A stretch of DNA of 64,000 bases from contig JAZRVH010000027.1 of assembly GCA_045598965.1 (NCBI GenBank), positions 6,361-70,360 on the forward strand, read 5' to 3'. Positions 30,501 to 37,053 of the stretch are shown here, piece after piece. The position numbers were made by a program, and so were the translations under genes. The notes under the pieces are model-generated. The model was given only the letters and a program-made list of their open reading frames with translations, was not told the DNA's origin and did no database searches. Source of the stretch: RGIG426 sp045598965. Lineage in GTDB: Bacteria; Bacillota; Clostridia; Oscillospirales; Acutalibacteraceae. The first letter of the stretch is position 1. Every line of letters begins with the position of its first letter.

Positions 30501-31836
30501 TATCCAACATGTCACCGGCTTGACTGCGGGTACGGAATACAAGTTGACGGTTACGATGGCAACCGGTGACAACATCGGTGTCTACAATGGCTCGACGAAA
30601 CTCGGCACGGCTTCTTCTGGCGAGACGAAAGAGTTTACGTTCACGGCGTCCGGTACGACGGCGGATATTGAACTCTATTCCTACAATGCCACCTACACGG
30701 TGAGCAACGTATCGTTGGTTGCAAGCGGCAGCACGCCGGCGACCGAGCCGAGCCAGACTACGCCGACACAATCGCAACCGAGTGGCAAGTATTCGTTGAG
30801 CAGTACGCTTTCGCTGAACAAGACGGCTGACACTACACTTGTGGATAACCTTGTTACTCCGGTGCAGTACAGTGCCGGTGAGACTGCGACCTTCCAGATT
30901 GTGTTCCAGAAGGTGTATCAGCCGACCAACAAGGGCGATGCGGGCTTGCGTGCTCTCGTCCCGATTAAGGCGAATGGTGCGGATCTCGCTGCTTCCTCGT
31001 GGGAAATCGGTGAGGCACAAGGTAGTAACAACTTCACGGTTACCTTCACCTATAACGTGACGATGAATGCCAATACCGTGATCAGCGGCTTGCTCGGTGA
31101 GGGTTACCACGGAACGGTTACCGTATCGTCCGGCGGTGGCAGTACGCCTGCCACCGATCCGACGCAGGCGACCACCAAAGCGAAATACGATGTGACGCTC
31201 GGCAGTGTGTCCGGCGGTACAATCGAAGCCAGCCAGATCAAGGCGGAGGAGGGTGAGCAAATCACCCTGACCGCCACGCCGAACTCCGGCTACACCTTCG
31301 GCAGCTGGAACGTGACCGGTGCGACGGTGGCGGATGCCTCCAACGCCTCCACCACGTTCACCATGCCGGCGGGCAACGTGACGGTTTCCGCCACGTTCAA
31401 CGAGAACACGCCGGCCGGCGGCGGTAACGTCTTACCTGCCAGTGCCACGCTGTGGCAGTACTCGCCGGGTACAAATAGTACCTTTACTGCCGGTACGGGT
31501 TCTGACTTTACCGTGACGTTGAGCGATAAGAACGGTCCGACGATTGATTCCGTGCTTCTCGGTGACTATTTGACCGGCGGTCAAGCCTATGTGTTGAGTG
31601 GTACGATTACCAACAACACGGATAAAGCCATCACGTTTAAGCTTGGAGGATTCTATAGTCGATACGATGGCGAGACGTTTACGGTAGAGGCGGGTGCTTC
31701 CTTAACATTGGATAAAACCGTCACTGCCGGTAGTCAGGATATTTTGGGCTTGTACTGCAAGTTTGGTTTAACTACTTCCCAGTACACGACCGGTACGATC
31801 ACTGTCAGCGGCTTGTCCATGACCCCCGCAACCTAA
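18565..31836 (+). CDS. Giant type IV prepilin-like adhesin (4,423 residues)
   Basis: The N-terminus is a textbook prepilin: a basic leader (RSVKRKKRTG), processing after Gly22, Phe at +1 and Glu27 at +5 (FTMMEMMITLAIMAILFGLA). The body is enormous: GLUG-like repeats at residues about 580-795 and 1440-1515, four copies of an unnamed 140-170-residue module (about 2080-2250, 2280-2420, 2910-3060, 3695-3835), a chitobiase-C-like domain (about 2650-2727), three jelly-roll-like segments starting xLIKNGNFxxGxxGW (about 2733, 3099, 3933), InlB-B/Listeria-Bacteroides-like repeats (about 3250-3690, 3850-3920, 4205-4275) and Ser/Thr-rich linkers. Usual pilins have 120-250 residues. The ATG follows GGGAGG. 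A stalk-tip or surface adhesin handled by the downstream pilus machine is inferred. Confidence 0.85.
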   Translation: MNNNTNYANSRPRSVKRKKRTGFTMMEMMITLAIMAILFGLAVPAVAQIQKNLEMARLNSYAKDVYLAAQNRLTSLKATGELVRLREELEDKYTVTVDPDNDPLPCYLPNADGTGGFMPQDWDESWGDLYYNFFGLMHNPTDASDNDAIISEIIPELSVTSTTLDKHYYIEFNPYNGDVYAAFYTDAKSGFTAADIHNLPREDKDDNGRTKAYLRDDFVNTAGDNVMVGYYRGDPTEMLKEKEIKEFDVHCELVNKEDLYIKVTCDLSTYASRRKYMEASVTLEQVGTENSVVIPLNLLMDSTLYNYDRVTNHQMIGWNGNEFVYYILLDGLEQDGVTPEGNGVIDKLLAQEGVTVNNADEFKEAFEAGCNLRATANVELDFAGDVVRTSDQNSVSHDQNSRFGEITSGPEGQTVRVGYVRQLQNLDGYSAGGNAFNIEQTRVEYVKVIDEETGDYVKEVDKETGIVHYQEEYTAGPVDIYFNAKYEGEGRDFLPWDSDFLVGEPTGADLKNYLTSFTPINYTFGGNKQTTYNANGCGLYDFNIVGPASGNTGLFGSVKNMTFKEVSLIDAKVQGGSGASTSVGGLAGKAEDSQFIKCGVRLTDKTLAEEVRYDDRADIYGTMASRVDSLKVSATDAKYIGGLVGYAKNSVFDYSYAAVKVEDEGAENAGGLAGYLEGTKAGSAYTVNACYTSEPTIGGDYTGGLVGYMKGGSIVGQSDGNVAMYPSYATGDVTGSSINGIVGGFVGKTEGSVSFSDCNSFGRVSHGADVTTTNMGGFVGSVMPGASFTDCAYLQQDRYNKGTEFGTAQPAGITARAYTDPAWRALDSDGNEENSDTDSYPYTIYMRSLIFPFTMAAQSEYNLEGTFIGYSPIPHYGDWPLEDNLQTMLAYYEIYADGTVGFYGSTSMNGDPDEAANGWHTDSLLRGDVECVEDGYAILSSDTLTSLVMGGTTYTLSADFSKGGIRFDNDGSTRTETMHAYRLPSDLQGMSSAYESQMNGTGGTYLQQVVLTGKNGSEEIFTDYTFYYCPVLAKTAINPTPSQADDPSSCPSAAEKAKAEFGETEKPEAGIVRSARQLNAIGRMSWFWNMNFEQECHVNFGTYVKNYCGIAGFDLSGDGQTGTYRNKPIGNNTPSGKKPYTGTYNGNYNKIIDYCLKISSANDSLDAGLFGVLYKGTVENVVLMASDPNGNNGAGTAWVKNTMTSGTAYHMAPLVGWVDYDDEAFEATGGTARTIGKPWSVSSIKDSISNGVFAFDGETRGEGDSGKWSDAKDEKNGVIGLTPQNNKQYLLVTVKGNFGVVDSATLVTKKPVQYHDDEVYSTSSAASIKDGEVTFRLAPGDCYYEVTPASTNPANGEVTPEHSEYKLGSKVSVTLTGGNAAGWDYNVTSFTAQLFTTEPVVPTGDDPATYITGIANMSTVKNCAVAGYIVDYTPNGSSGNEVQIGGLVGKNQGEVYNCSASNKRLSASGSSGTRFIGGIAGVNKDAIIANCYSGGVLAAMGNQTAYVSGVVGQMQKGNETRDWCPAETKLISCYSFCSMENNDSSNIHYFGVANGSESLILHSHFYETIVKTYGAPENQDNPVFAKLEDKDRSYAATIRGETVNIPYALSYAQMKKLFKGTGFALSGNTGRADYDHSWPYDQMLEGDFPFPAVVTDNSGAFVHYGDWPAPNGTIYNLEFSPNGTFWVDFCVEAANQTDFNYNWGDWLKELKYQWEIGNFKKGDYIEIIVEPEFKFEDPEAWGLFQCCIHTMMNDTGADVEDAQNDTSYEDQPINFVNGQVYQFLFDVEEAVLHLNNDPQLWFAIDYNRKGGANGKLWSDVKDNHFEDDGTPAGDTNRFRLNTIKVNIYRDNSSTSTTDITSRKSTTTLGEGETTSVAEATHLELLKAWDFEPVNGTPATNILSTDKGPMVAGVISDTLYAGTASTGHSNMITLSNANDFRMNISDAFNNEAKLKKNECYQVEATFALGDGAAKDMSIRPCLVSGEDLFYASSYTLIQKRATSGANEGKVIWAKALYTFGEEGAIIDDNAYIKWIPRDGSNTLNGDLYVDNITVKKVAQGADPTATSATEATIPVDDDDAKLVAYWASDHATAIQAPHYEVRPADGYRYFSVGGKDVTGKVEWKEFLRQHESLTETQYMIVTLQYPEAYDTDSVSADNFTFTCDSYAYGENQTLSEVSAAVGEDAFDKETRTVKWMIGGPLNRSANVEYDTTLRTYFAYRNADVLINNNVLTGQELAKQFYITVSIYDRDPNATGMTVPTTTQSRTTKQLSGGTAVHTFAADTLVDKYMSFGVDDNKYVGYVDGNTSNTMSWNEFVNMVGALGDGQYLRVTLTNNNAPFGSLDLAAQTIQINAYRGVDGKIIKGEKAKSMNASTIVYQVNGPLDLNTVASDGSKEGYNDAGLVFTGTGDVGVDTSILVEIMSTATTAQLQGDNLDVLKDETISNKPVTITLSGDNFASSVRANDIITSWFSGLGDLGLSAKVASVSGNVLTANISGTVTVTPTADVPVGVTVPGEFTAKGGNDIVASGSFVISKKEPKASIIGDEMTRSFFVNEDAPQTYVDIKVANAEITTNLGSVADWYIGTLPTGLALSEVSRTNETTVHLVFTGHPTEQTDKHLTFKVPSFANTSGTQLDVPGDMTFSVITRPTVDVPTFSLAAGTYPGSRTVALSCETVDAEIEYKTIKDGVESAWTLYINPIVLTDGETQVIAHAKKEGCITSADVSNTYIITHDDNLLKNGYFEDGLDGWTFTPASANVQVVNGVLTVTDFHSSNALEVTASLKDGVTLKPDTTYRLSFIMNTNNENMMVKVVPGGNKSTEYTKSGTYEFKTVSDPNALSTFKIYISSPRNLVDGSGADLPVSGTFDTFVLTEVGGGSNPTITTESTTSQAESSIASQPESSAAESSTTSTVPGERTKVAQWVTTAGISHSEFKQNYGESYVRVYGNCPGMKDGTSSKTWREFLADIGSVSANQYFEIAFTHVDGESFHGAVNDGTKSFMSNTGYNPSTTTLVSADDLKVLFETNGALTYLGESDPHLEATLQGATGIPSNTDIICTVTLWEGSHGGETSEPSTSQSSSTPSESSQSETSQSETSQPSTYTNLIKNGNFADGMNGWTLNNGGTASVVNGVLTIPSQEFYPDLKISASLIDGYTIKPGIDYTLKFDMNSSNPESLYVKIRPGINDNGLVSCKESGKYHFTTTADVTSDKFEIWIQGAKSIAGLSATFDNFILVEGDGSNIPEGGDPNPPVTETYSVTVTGGNADKTSGVAQGETVTLTPPTTAPEQGKEFDKWQVVSGDITITNNTFVMPASDVEVKALYKWHEYSITVYGGNANGKSTAHYGETIQLNANTPETGKEFANWTVDSPSGLTIDGATATMTTFTMPESDVVIRANFTDKEYTITVNSNNATFGTAKVVGDVTKGTYATEYTLSYEPADGYRLASWTVSPSSVTVGENLKFLMPAENVTITAVFEKIVVPTHNVTVTGGTVNGGTGVATVAEGDTVTITASDPSTGYEFTGWTVTSPSGLSLVSTTASTTTFTMPKADVAITANFAKVNYNVTCGTVTGGTLTVNKTTANYGDTVTVTATPSTGYTTGTITMNGTPITGNTFTMPAANVTVSATFNKQSFAITVNNDSAKGTVTAPTTAAYGDTVTLSAVANAGWTFTGWTVNAGGVTVTNNQFQMPANAVTLTANYTADTSSPIASWSTTGGIGEVGYQNGVSTMKVKYNTPGTSGKTLEAFMNGLTLNANQYVKVTYTTASGTKFGNARRAATTFDMRAVSGGTRAVYTANDSTIVAYVVEPTAKTTDPSFDISWTNASAVPANTDVTVTVEVYNYTTSPIAGMDVTDASKAYTVTVVGGSASPASASPNTSVTVTPTVPSGQKFTGWTVDASDYLYVATVTPGSTANPLTFTMPYNNVKLTANFEEDETSDTPTTGDLIVNGNFAVTDSNASGFGWDITHLNTWSFSGNTATITCFNKQGTGLIQHVTGLTAGTEYKLTVTMATGDNIGVYNGSTKLGTASSGETKEFTFTASGTTADIELYSYNATYTVSNVSLVASGSTPATEPSQTTPTQSQPSGKYSLSSTLSLNKTADTTLVDNLVTPVQYSAGETATFQIVFQKVYQPTNKGDAGLRALVPIKANGADLAASSWEIGEAQGSNNFTVTFTYNVTMNANTVISGLLGEGYHGTVTVSSGGGSTPATDPTQATTKAKYDVTLGSVSGGTIEASQIKAEEGEQITLTATPNSGYTFGSWNVTGATVADASNASTTFTMPAGNVTVSATFNENTPAGGGNVLPASATLWQYSPGTNSTFTAGTGSDFTVTLSDKNGPTIDSVLLGDYLTGGQAYVLSGTITNNTDKAITFKLGGFYSRYDGETFTVEAGASLTLDKTVTAGSQDILGLYCKFGLTTSQYTTGTITVSGLSMTPAT

Positions 31837-31848
31837 CCCCATAGCAAT

Positions 31849-31890
31849 AATCCCTCCGCCCGTCCTCGGGCGGGCGGAGGGATTGTCTTT
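31849..31890 (+). terminator. Strong GC hairpin after the giant pilin gene
   Basis: Arms AATCCCTCCGCCCG and CGGGCGGAGGGATT with a short loop, followed by GTCTTTT. It probably terminates or attenuates so that the pilus machinery genes are expressed at a lower level than the giant pilin. Confidence 0.75.
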
Positions 31891-31998
31891 TGACGGATTT
31901 TGCCGCATTTTCCTGCGACAACGTCCCTGAAAAGACAATCGGTAAAAAAACACGAAATGATAACACTCCGCCGCTTTCGGCGAAAAGGAGGCTTTTTT

Positions 31999-33093
31999 GT
32001 GAAAACAAATTCGTTCACGAAAAAATTAAAGAGTAACACCGGTGCCTCAATGTTGTTGGCATTGGCGTTCTTTCTGATGTGCTTTTTTGTTGCTTCGGTG
32101 GTAATGGCGTCGGCATCGGTCAATGCTTCACGTGCTTTGGCACAAAAAGAGGAGCAACGCTCTTACTTTGCCATCCAGTCGGCAGAAGACCTTATCAAAG
32201 GGATGTTCAAAGAAATCAACGGCGAGGACCGAAGTGCCAATATGCAAAAAATTGATCTTCAACCGGCGTTGAATCCGGACGGTACCGAAGTTTTTGATGA
32301 TGCCGGAAACGCCGTTTCCGTACAGGCAACCACGTATGGCGGATATCATTTGAGAGAAGAGGTTATCACCTATAGTTGCGGTAAAGAGCCTCGTGAGTTT
32401 ACCGTTCTCGGAAAGAAGCAGAGTGTCGGCGGCACAATTGCCTTGCTGGATGTTCTCCCGGATCCGGGTTCGGTCGATAATGGTTTGCCGGAGGATATTG
32501 ATTATTCCAAAGATGAGTTCGGATTGGATTGTATTGGCAACAAAAACAACGTGGTGTTTAAGGACGCTATTGAAGAAGTGACGTCGCTGGTGCTTTGTAA
32601 ACGCTTGTTTAACCAGGGCGAAAAGAGTATGCCGGATGACAGCGGCCTTAAAGATTATTTTGACATTGCCAGCTCGAATATGGACAACGGAAAACCGTTC
32701 TCGCTCGTGGATAATCCCGATTATACATACTATTTTGACATTAAACCGTTGGAGGAAGCAGGCAAGCACGCCCAGAACATTCCCACCGTTCATGTAAAAA
32801 TGACGGCGGATAACTACGCCAACCTCTATTTTGAATTGACGGTGGATTCCCGGTTCGCCTCCACGTATTCCGCCATCGTTAAGGCGAAAGCCACTATTGA
32901 TACCACTACACCGAACAATAGCTTGCTTAGATATCCGGTTATCGGTCCGGACCGTTGCCCTTCGTTGTCTGATGCGACCAAGGTTGTCACTCACCGTGTG
33001 ACCAAAAACGTGTCGGACACCTATGTGGCATGGTACACTAAGGATATTGAAGTCAAAAAGGGTGTTTCCAGTAAAACCGAAAGCAGTAGCTGA
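31999..33093 (+). CDS. PilX-like pilus-associated membrane protein
   Basis: 364 residues. The N-terminus KKLKSNTGASMLLALAFFLM continues as one hydrophobic helix, the arrangement of PilX/PilV-like pilus assembly proteins. The usual +5 glutamate is absent, so it is not a standard pilin. The rest is an extracellular domain with no recognised family. The start is a GTG after AAAAGGAGG; an ORF from 31900 has no site. It lies after the GC hairpin and 17 bases before the next minor pilin. A minor, perhaps tip-initiating, component is inferred. Confidence 0.65.
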   Translation: MKTNSFTKKLKSNTGASMLLALAFFLMCFFVASVVMASASVNASRALAQKEEQRSYFAIQSAEDLIKGMFKEINGEDRSANMQKIDLQPALNPDGTEVFDDAGNAVSVQATTYGGYHLREEVITYSCGKEPREFTVLGKKQSVGGTIALLDVLPDPGSVDNGLPEDIDYSKDEFGLDCIGNKNNVVFKDAIEEVTSLVLCKRLFNQGEKSMPDDSGLKDYFDIASSNMDNGKPFSLVDNPDYTYYFDIKPLEEAGKHAQNIPTVHVKMTADNYANLYFELTVDSRFASTYSAIVKAKATIDTTTPNNSLLRYPVIGPDRCPSLSDATKVVTHRVTKNVSDTYVAWYTKDIEVKKGVSSKTESSS

Positions 33094-33110
33094 AAGGAGA
33101 GTGTTTTGCC

Positions 33111-33524
33111 ATGAAAAAACGATTGTTTGCTAAGCTTAGAAGTAAAGCGGGCGAAACGCTCGTTGAGACGTTATTTGCTATTCTCATCGCCACATTTGCA
33201 AGCATTTTGCTTGCCGGCTCGACCACCACGGCGGTGGAGTTGAACCGCCAGGCTCGGGAACGTGATCGGGTGAACCAACTTTGCCTTGAAAAGCTGGCAA
33301 AGCAGAACCCGGATGATGTGCAAGTGATTAAGAAGAAACTCAGAATTGCTCCGATGCAAATGAATGCCGACGGAAAACTGGAACCGAAAGCCGAAGGGGA
33401 TCACGAAAAAGATCCTGTGGATATTGACGTGAGTTACAATGGGTGCAAGATCGATGAAGCCGGTACTCTCGGTGATTTCAGCACCTATTCGCTGATTGTG
33501 ACAACATCTGAGGAAGAACCGTGA
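33111..33524 (+). CDS. Short type IV minor pilin
   Basis: 137 residues. The N-terminus is RSKAGETLVETLFAILIATF, the pilin signature with Gly-1 and Glu+5 but Glu instead of Phe at +1. A single membrane helix leads into a small soluble domain. AAAGGAGAG precedes the ATG. It sits between the PilX-like and PilW-like genes in the order typical of minor pilin clusters. Confidence 0.75.
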   Translation: MKKRLFAKLRSKAGETLVETLFAILIATFASILLAGSTTTAVELNRQARERDRVNQLCLEKLAKQNPDDVQVIKKKLRIAPMQMNADGKLEPKAEGDHEKDPVDIDVSYNGCKIDEAGTLGDFSTYSLIVTTSEEEP

Positions 33525-33555
33525 TTTCAGAACGACTGTCGAGGAGGAATGAACC

Positions 33556-34224
33556 ATGCGTCTATTAAAACGATGCACTAAAAAATTAAAATCCAACCGT
33601 GGTTTTACGCTGCTTGAGATGTTGGTTGCCCTCGCCATTGTGGTGATGTTGTCTTTGATGATGTCCGTTGGCTCCTCTGTTGGTGCCCAGGTACAGCGGG
33701 AATCTACCTTTGTCGCTCAAAGCGATATTTTGGCGTCAACAATCAACACGGCTCTTGGTGACGTGTTGAGGTATTCGGATGTTACTCTCGTAGACGAGCT
33801 TGCTGACGGAACGGAACCGTCCCCAAACGAGGCTTACAAGTATGAGAGCATCCTCACCAATGAGGCGGGTCAACAATTGCTGATTAACAACGACGGATAC
33901 GGTGTCAGCGGTGGAGCCCTCGTGTTGGATACCAGCAGGGATTCTGTGCCGGTGGCGTTGAAGCAAAATGAGAAAATCGCAACCACAGATGGCGACGGTA
34001 ATGAAATACTTAACGACCAGTTAAAAACCTACTATCTCGTCAGCCATGGTGTGTATACAAATCTTACCGTTATGAATGATGATGATCATCCGTTTACTCT
34101 CAAATATGTAGAGCCCTCCGGTACGACACCGTATTATGAGGCAAGCTATTGGATTTCGGAGAAAAACGGTTCGAAACCGATGAAAAAGGAAGTAAAAGCG
34201 TACTTCCGCATTGTTAACGAGTAA
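33556..34224 (+). CDS. Type IV minor pilin, PilW/PulJ-like
   Basis: 222 residues with a canonical prepilin motif (SNRGFTLLEMLVALAIVVML), Phe+1 and Glu+5, and a mature domain of about 200 residues. It is the only protein of ordinary pilin size with a perfect motif in the locus, so it is either a minor pilin or the true main subunit. GAGGAGGAA precedes the ATG. Confidence 0.75.
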   Translation: MRLLKRCTKKLKSNRGFTLLEMLVALAIVVMLSLMMSVGSSVGAQVQRESTFVAQSDILASTINTALGDVLRYSDVTLVDELADGTEPSPNEAYKYESILTNEAGQQLLINNDGYGVSGGALVLDTSRDSVPVALKQNEKIATTDGDGNEILNDQLKTYYLVSHGVYTNLTVMNDDDHPFTLKYVEPSGTTPYYEASYWISEKNGSKPMKKEVKAYFRIVNE

Positions 34225-34261
34225 TTATTCCAAATTAATTCTACTTTAGGGGGACTTTTCA

Positions 34262-35956
34262 ATGGCTTACAAACGGCTCGGCGATATGCTGCTTGAAGCG
34301 AACAAAATCAGTGAGGAACAGCTCCGTCAGGCACTGGAATTCCAGAAGGAGACCGGTCAACGTCTCGGTATGGTGCTTGTGAAAGCCGGCATTATCACGG
34401 AGGAAGATTTGATTGATGCATTGCGTGTCCAGTTGCACGTGGATTTTGTGGATCTCTCGTCCGAAATGCCGAACCCGGCACTGGCCGATTTGGTTCCGAA
34501 AAAATTAGCTCGTGAGCACTTTGTGGTGCCGGTACGTGCGGTGGATAACACCTTGTACCTCGCCATGGTGGACCCGCTGGACTTCGTGGCGTTGGATGAA
34601 GCTAAGGCGGCAACCCAAATGAACATCGTTCCGCTTATTGCTACCAGCAGTGCAACCGAGCGGATGCTCATTAACCTTTACGGTGCGGACAACGCCAACC
34701 AGGCGTTGGAAGAACTGCAAATGGAGGAGGGCGACTCCCGTGCCTCCGACGGTGCCGTGAAGAGCCACCAAATCGACAGCGATGATGAAGAAGCTGCTCC
34801 GATTATTCGTCTTGTGAACTCTATCATTGAGCGTGCCGTGAACGAAAACGCCAGTGATATTCACATTGAGCCTCGTGAGACCGAGTTGACAGTTCGTCTG
34901 CGTACTGACGGTGTGCTTCGTCAAATCTTGTCCATTCCGAAAAAATCCCAATCGGCGGTTATTTCCCGTATTAAGATTATCGGTTCTATGGATATCGCCG
35001 AACGTCGTATCCCGCAGGACGGCCGTGCGAACGTTCGTGCCCGTGGTCAGGACATTGACCTTCGTATTTCTTCTCTGCCGACCATCTACGGCGAGAAAAT
35101 CGTTATTCGTTTGTTGCGTAAGAACACCGAAATGCTCACCTTGGACGGTGTGGGACTTACCGGTGAGAACTACGACAACGTGGTAAAATTGATTTCCAAC
35201 AGCAACGGCGTTATTTTGATCGTGGGCCCGACCGGTTCCGGTAAATCGTCCACCATGACCGCCATTGTTTCCCGCCTCAATCAAGAAGAGGTTAACCTGG
35301 TTACGTTGGAAGACCCGGTCGAGTACAACATCGACGGTGTCAACCAGGTACAAATCAACGAGAAAACCGGTATGACCTTTGCCAGCGGTCTTCGTTCTAT
35401 TTTGCGTCAGGACCCGGACGTTATCTCCGTCGGTGAAATTCGTGACGGTGAGACCTCCGAGATCGCCATGCGTTCCGCTATCACCGGTCACTTGGTTATC
35501 TCCACCCTCCACACCAACGATGCTCCGTCCACTGTCGACCGTTTGCTCGATATGGGCACGCCTCGCTTCCTTATTCACAGTGCTATGCGTGGCGTTATCT
35601 CTCAACGTCTGGTGCGTCGTATTTGCCCCCGTTGTAAAGAAGAATATATTCCGGATGATGAGGAACTGCGTAAGTCCGGTTTGACCCGTGAGGAAGCCAA
35701 CCAGCATGTGTTCTATCGTGGTAAGGGTTGCCCCGACTGTCACGACAGCGGCTATCGTGGTCGTATTGCTGTGTTCGAGATTATGATGTTCTCTTCTAAT
35801 GTCCAACGTGTTATTTCCGAGGGAGGAAGCCGAGGAGATCTTGACAAAGCTTTGGAGCAAGACGGTTTCCACACTCTGCGTGACGACTGTCTGCGTGTGG
35901 TGTATGACGGTACATCTACGCTTGCAGAGCTTATCCGTACGGTTAACGCCAACTAA
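34262..35956 (+). CDS. pilB: Type IV pilus extension ATPase PilB
   Basis: 564 residues. An N-terminal MshEN (GspE-N) domain (residues about 5-150) precedes the ATPase core: Walker A GPTGSGKSST near residue 321, the Walker B region ISVGEIRDGE near 390, and the tetracysteine zinc site CPRC near 456 with CPDC near 487, which marks PilB/GspE and is absent from PilT. It powers pilin polymerisation at the inner face of the membrane. GGGGG precedes the ATG. pilT follows after 20 bases. Confidence 0.95.
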   Translation: MAYKRLGDMLLEANKISEEQLRQALEFQKETGQRLGMVLVKAGIITEEDLIDALRVQLHVDFVDLSSEMPNPALADLVPKKLAREHFVVPVRAVDNTLYLAMVDPLDFVALDEAKAATQMNIVPLIATSSATERMLINLYGADNANQALEELQMEEGDSRASDGAVKSHQIDSDDEEAAPIIRLVNSIIERAVNENASDIHIEPRETELTVRLRTDGVLRQILSIPKKSQSAVISRIKIIGSMDIAERRIPQDGRANVRARGQDIDLRISSLPTIYGEKIVIRLLRKNTEMLTLDGVGLTGENYDNVVKLISNSNGVILIVGPTGSGKSSTMTAIVSRLNQEEVNLVTLEDPVEYNIDGVNQVQINEKTGMTFASGLRSILRQDPDVISVGEIRDGETSEIAMRSAITGHLVISTLHTNDAPSTVDRLLDMGTPRFLIHSAMRGVISQRLVRRICPRCKEEYIPDDEELRKSGLTREEANQHVFYRGKGCPDCHDSGYRGRIAVFEIMMFSSNVQRVISEGGSRGDLDKALEQDGFHTLRDDCLRVVYDGTSTLAELIRTVNAN

Positions 35957-35976
35957 ATATATAAAGGAGATTCGTT

Positions 35977-37053
35977 ATGGTCACGATTGGTCAGATTATG
36001 GACGCTGCAGTCCCGCAGCGTGCATCCGATATTCATATTGCCCCCGGCGGGCCCGTTCGCATTCGTGTGGACGGCAAGCTGGTCCCTATGGGAAACTACA
36101 TTATGTCCCACGAGGAAGTGGAAGCTATTTGTATCGAGCTTTCGTCTGAGGCGAAGTACGATACGATGCGTAAAATCGGCGAGGTGGACGAGGGTTGGTC
36201 TTATAAAGGCCGCCGTTGCCGTGTTCACCTTTTCCGCCGCCAGCATGAGCCGGCAGTGGCACTTCGTTTGCTCAACGATGATATCCCGGATATGGAGAAG
36301 TTGCGTCTCCCGCCGGCTATCCATAAATTCCCGGATTTGGAGCGTGGCATCGTCATCGTTACCGGCGAAACCGGTGCTGGTAAATCCACGACGCTTGCGT
36401 CTATTATCAACACCATTAATCACAACTATCCGAAACATATCGTGACGTTGGAAGACCCGATTGAGTACCTCTATGATGAGGATAAATGCTATATCAGTCA
36501 ACGCCAAATCGGTGTAGATACAATTAGCTATGCCGAGGGCCTTCGTGCTTCTCTTCGTGAGGACCCGGACGTTATCTTGATTGGTGAGATGCGTGACCCG
36601 GAGACGGTTGAAACGGCTTTGACTGCTGCCGAAACCGGACACTTGGTGTTTGGTACCCTTCACACCAACTCTTGTGCGGACTCTATTGACCGTCTTGTTG
36701 ACGTGTTCCCTGAGGCTCGCCAAAACCAGATTCGTTTGCAGCTGTCCCAGACTCTGCAAGCGGTCGTCAGCCAACAATTGTTGCCGCACCTTAGCGGTAA
36801 AGGACGTGTGGCGGCGGTGGAGGTTATGATTGTGAACTCCGCTATCCGTAACCTGATTCGTGAAGCCAAAACGCCGCAAATCGCCAACACCATTGCCACT
36901 TCCGCCCATGAGGGTAGTGTGACGATGGACAACGCTTTGGCACAGTTGGCACTTCGTAAACTTATTTCGCACCAAGACGCCATCGGCGCCGCAATGGATC
37001 GTGAATATGTGAAAAAACAACTGATGACGCAAGGAAGGAGCATGGCGTTTTGA
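35977..37053 (+). CDS. pilT: Type IV pilus retraction ATPase PilT
   Basis: 358 residues. It lacks the MshEN domain and the zinc cysteines. Walker A is GETGAGKSTT near residue 129, Walker B includes IGEMRDPET near 204, and the PilT-specific AIRNLIRE motif is intact near 288. It depolymerises pili. Its presence indicates retractable pili rather than a pure type II-like secretion pseudopilus. AAAGGAG precedes the ATG; its stop overlaps the TTG start of pilC. Confidence 0.95.
   Translation: MVTIGQIMDAAVPQRASDIHIAPGGPVRIRVDGKLVPMGNYIMSHEEVEAICIELSSEAKYDTMRKIGEVDEGWSYKGRRCRVHLFRRQHEPAVALRLLNDDIPDMEKLRLPPAIHKFPDLERGIVIVTGETGAGKSTTLASIINTINHNYPKHIVTLEDPIEYLYDEDKCYISQRQIGVDTISYAEGLRASLREDPDVILIGEMRDPETVETALTAAETGHLVFGTLHTNSCADSIDRLVDVFPEARQNQIRLQLSQTLQAVVSQQLLPHLSGKGRVAAVEVMIVNSAIRNLIREAKTPQIANTIATSAHEGSVTMDNALAQLALRKLISHQDAIGAAMDREYVKKQLMTQGRSMAF

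Noticed and set aside
27976..31260. Minus-strand open frame of 1,094 codons opposite the giant pilin, and similar ones at 20065-22509, 22573-24855 and 24940-27747
   Set aside because: They are antisense to a gene with strong codon bias, have no ribosome sites or promoters, and show Arg/His/Val-rich translations typical of shadow frames.
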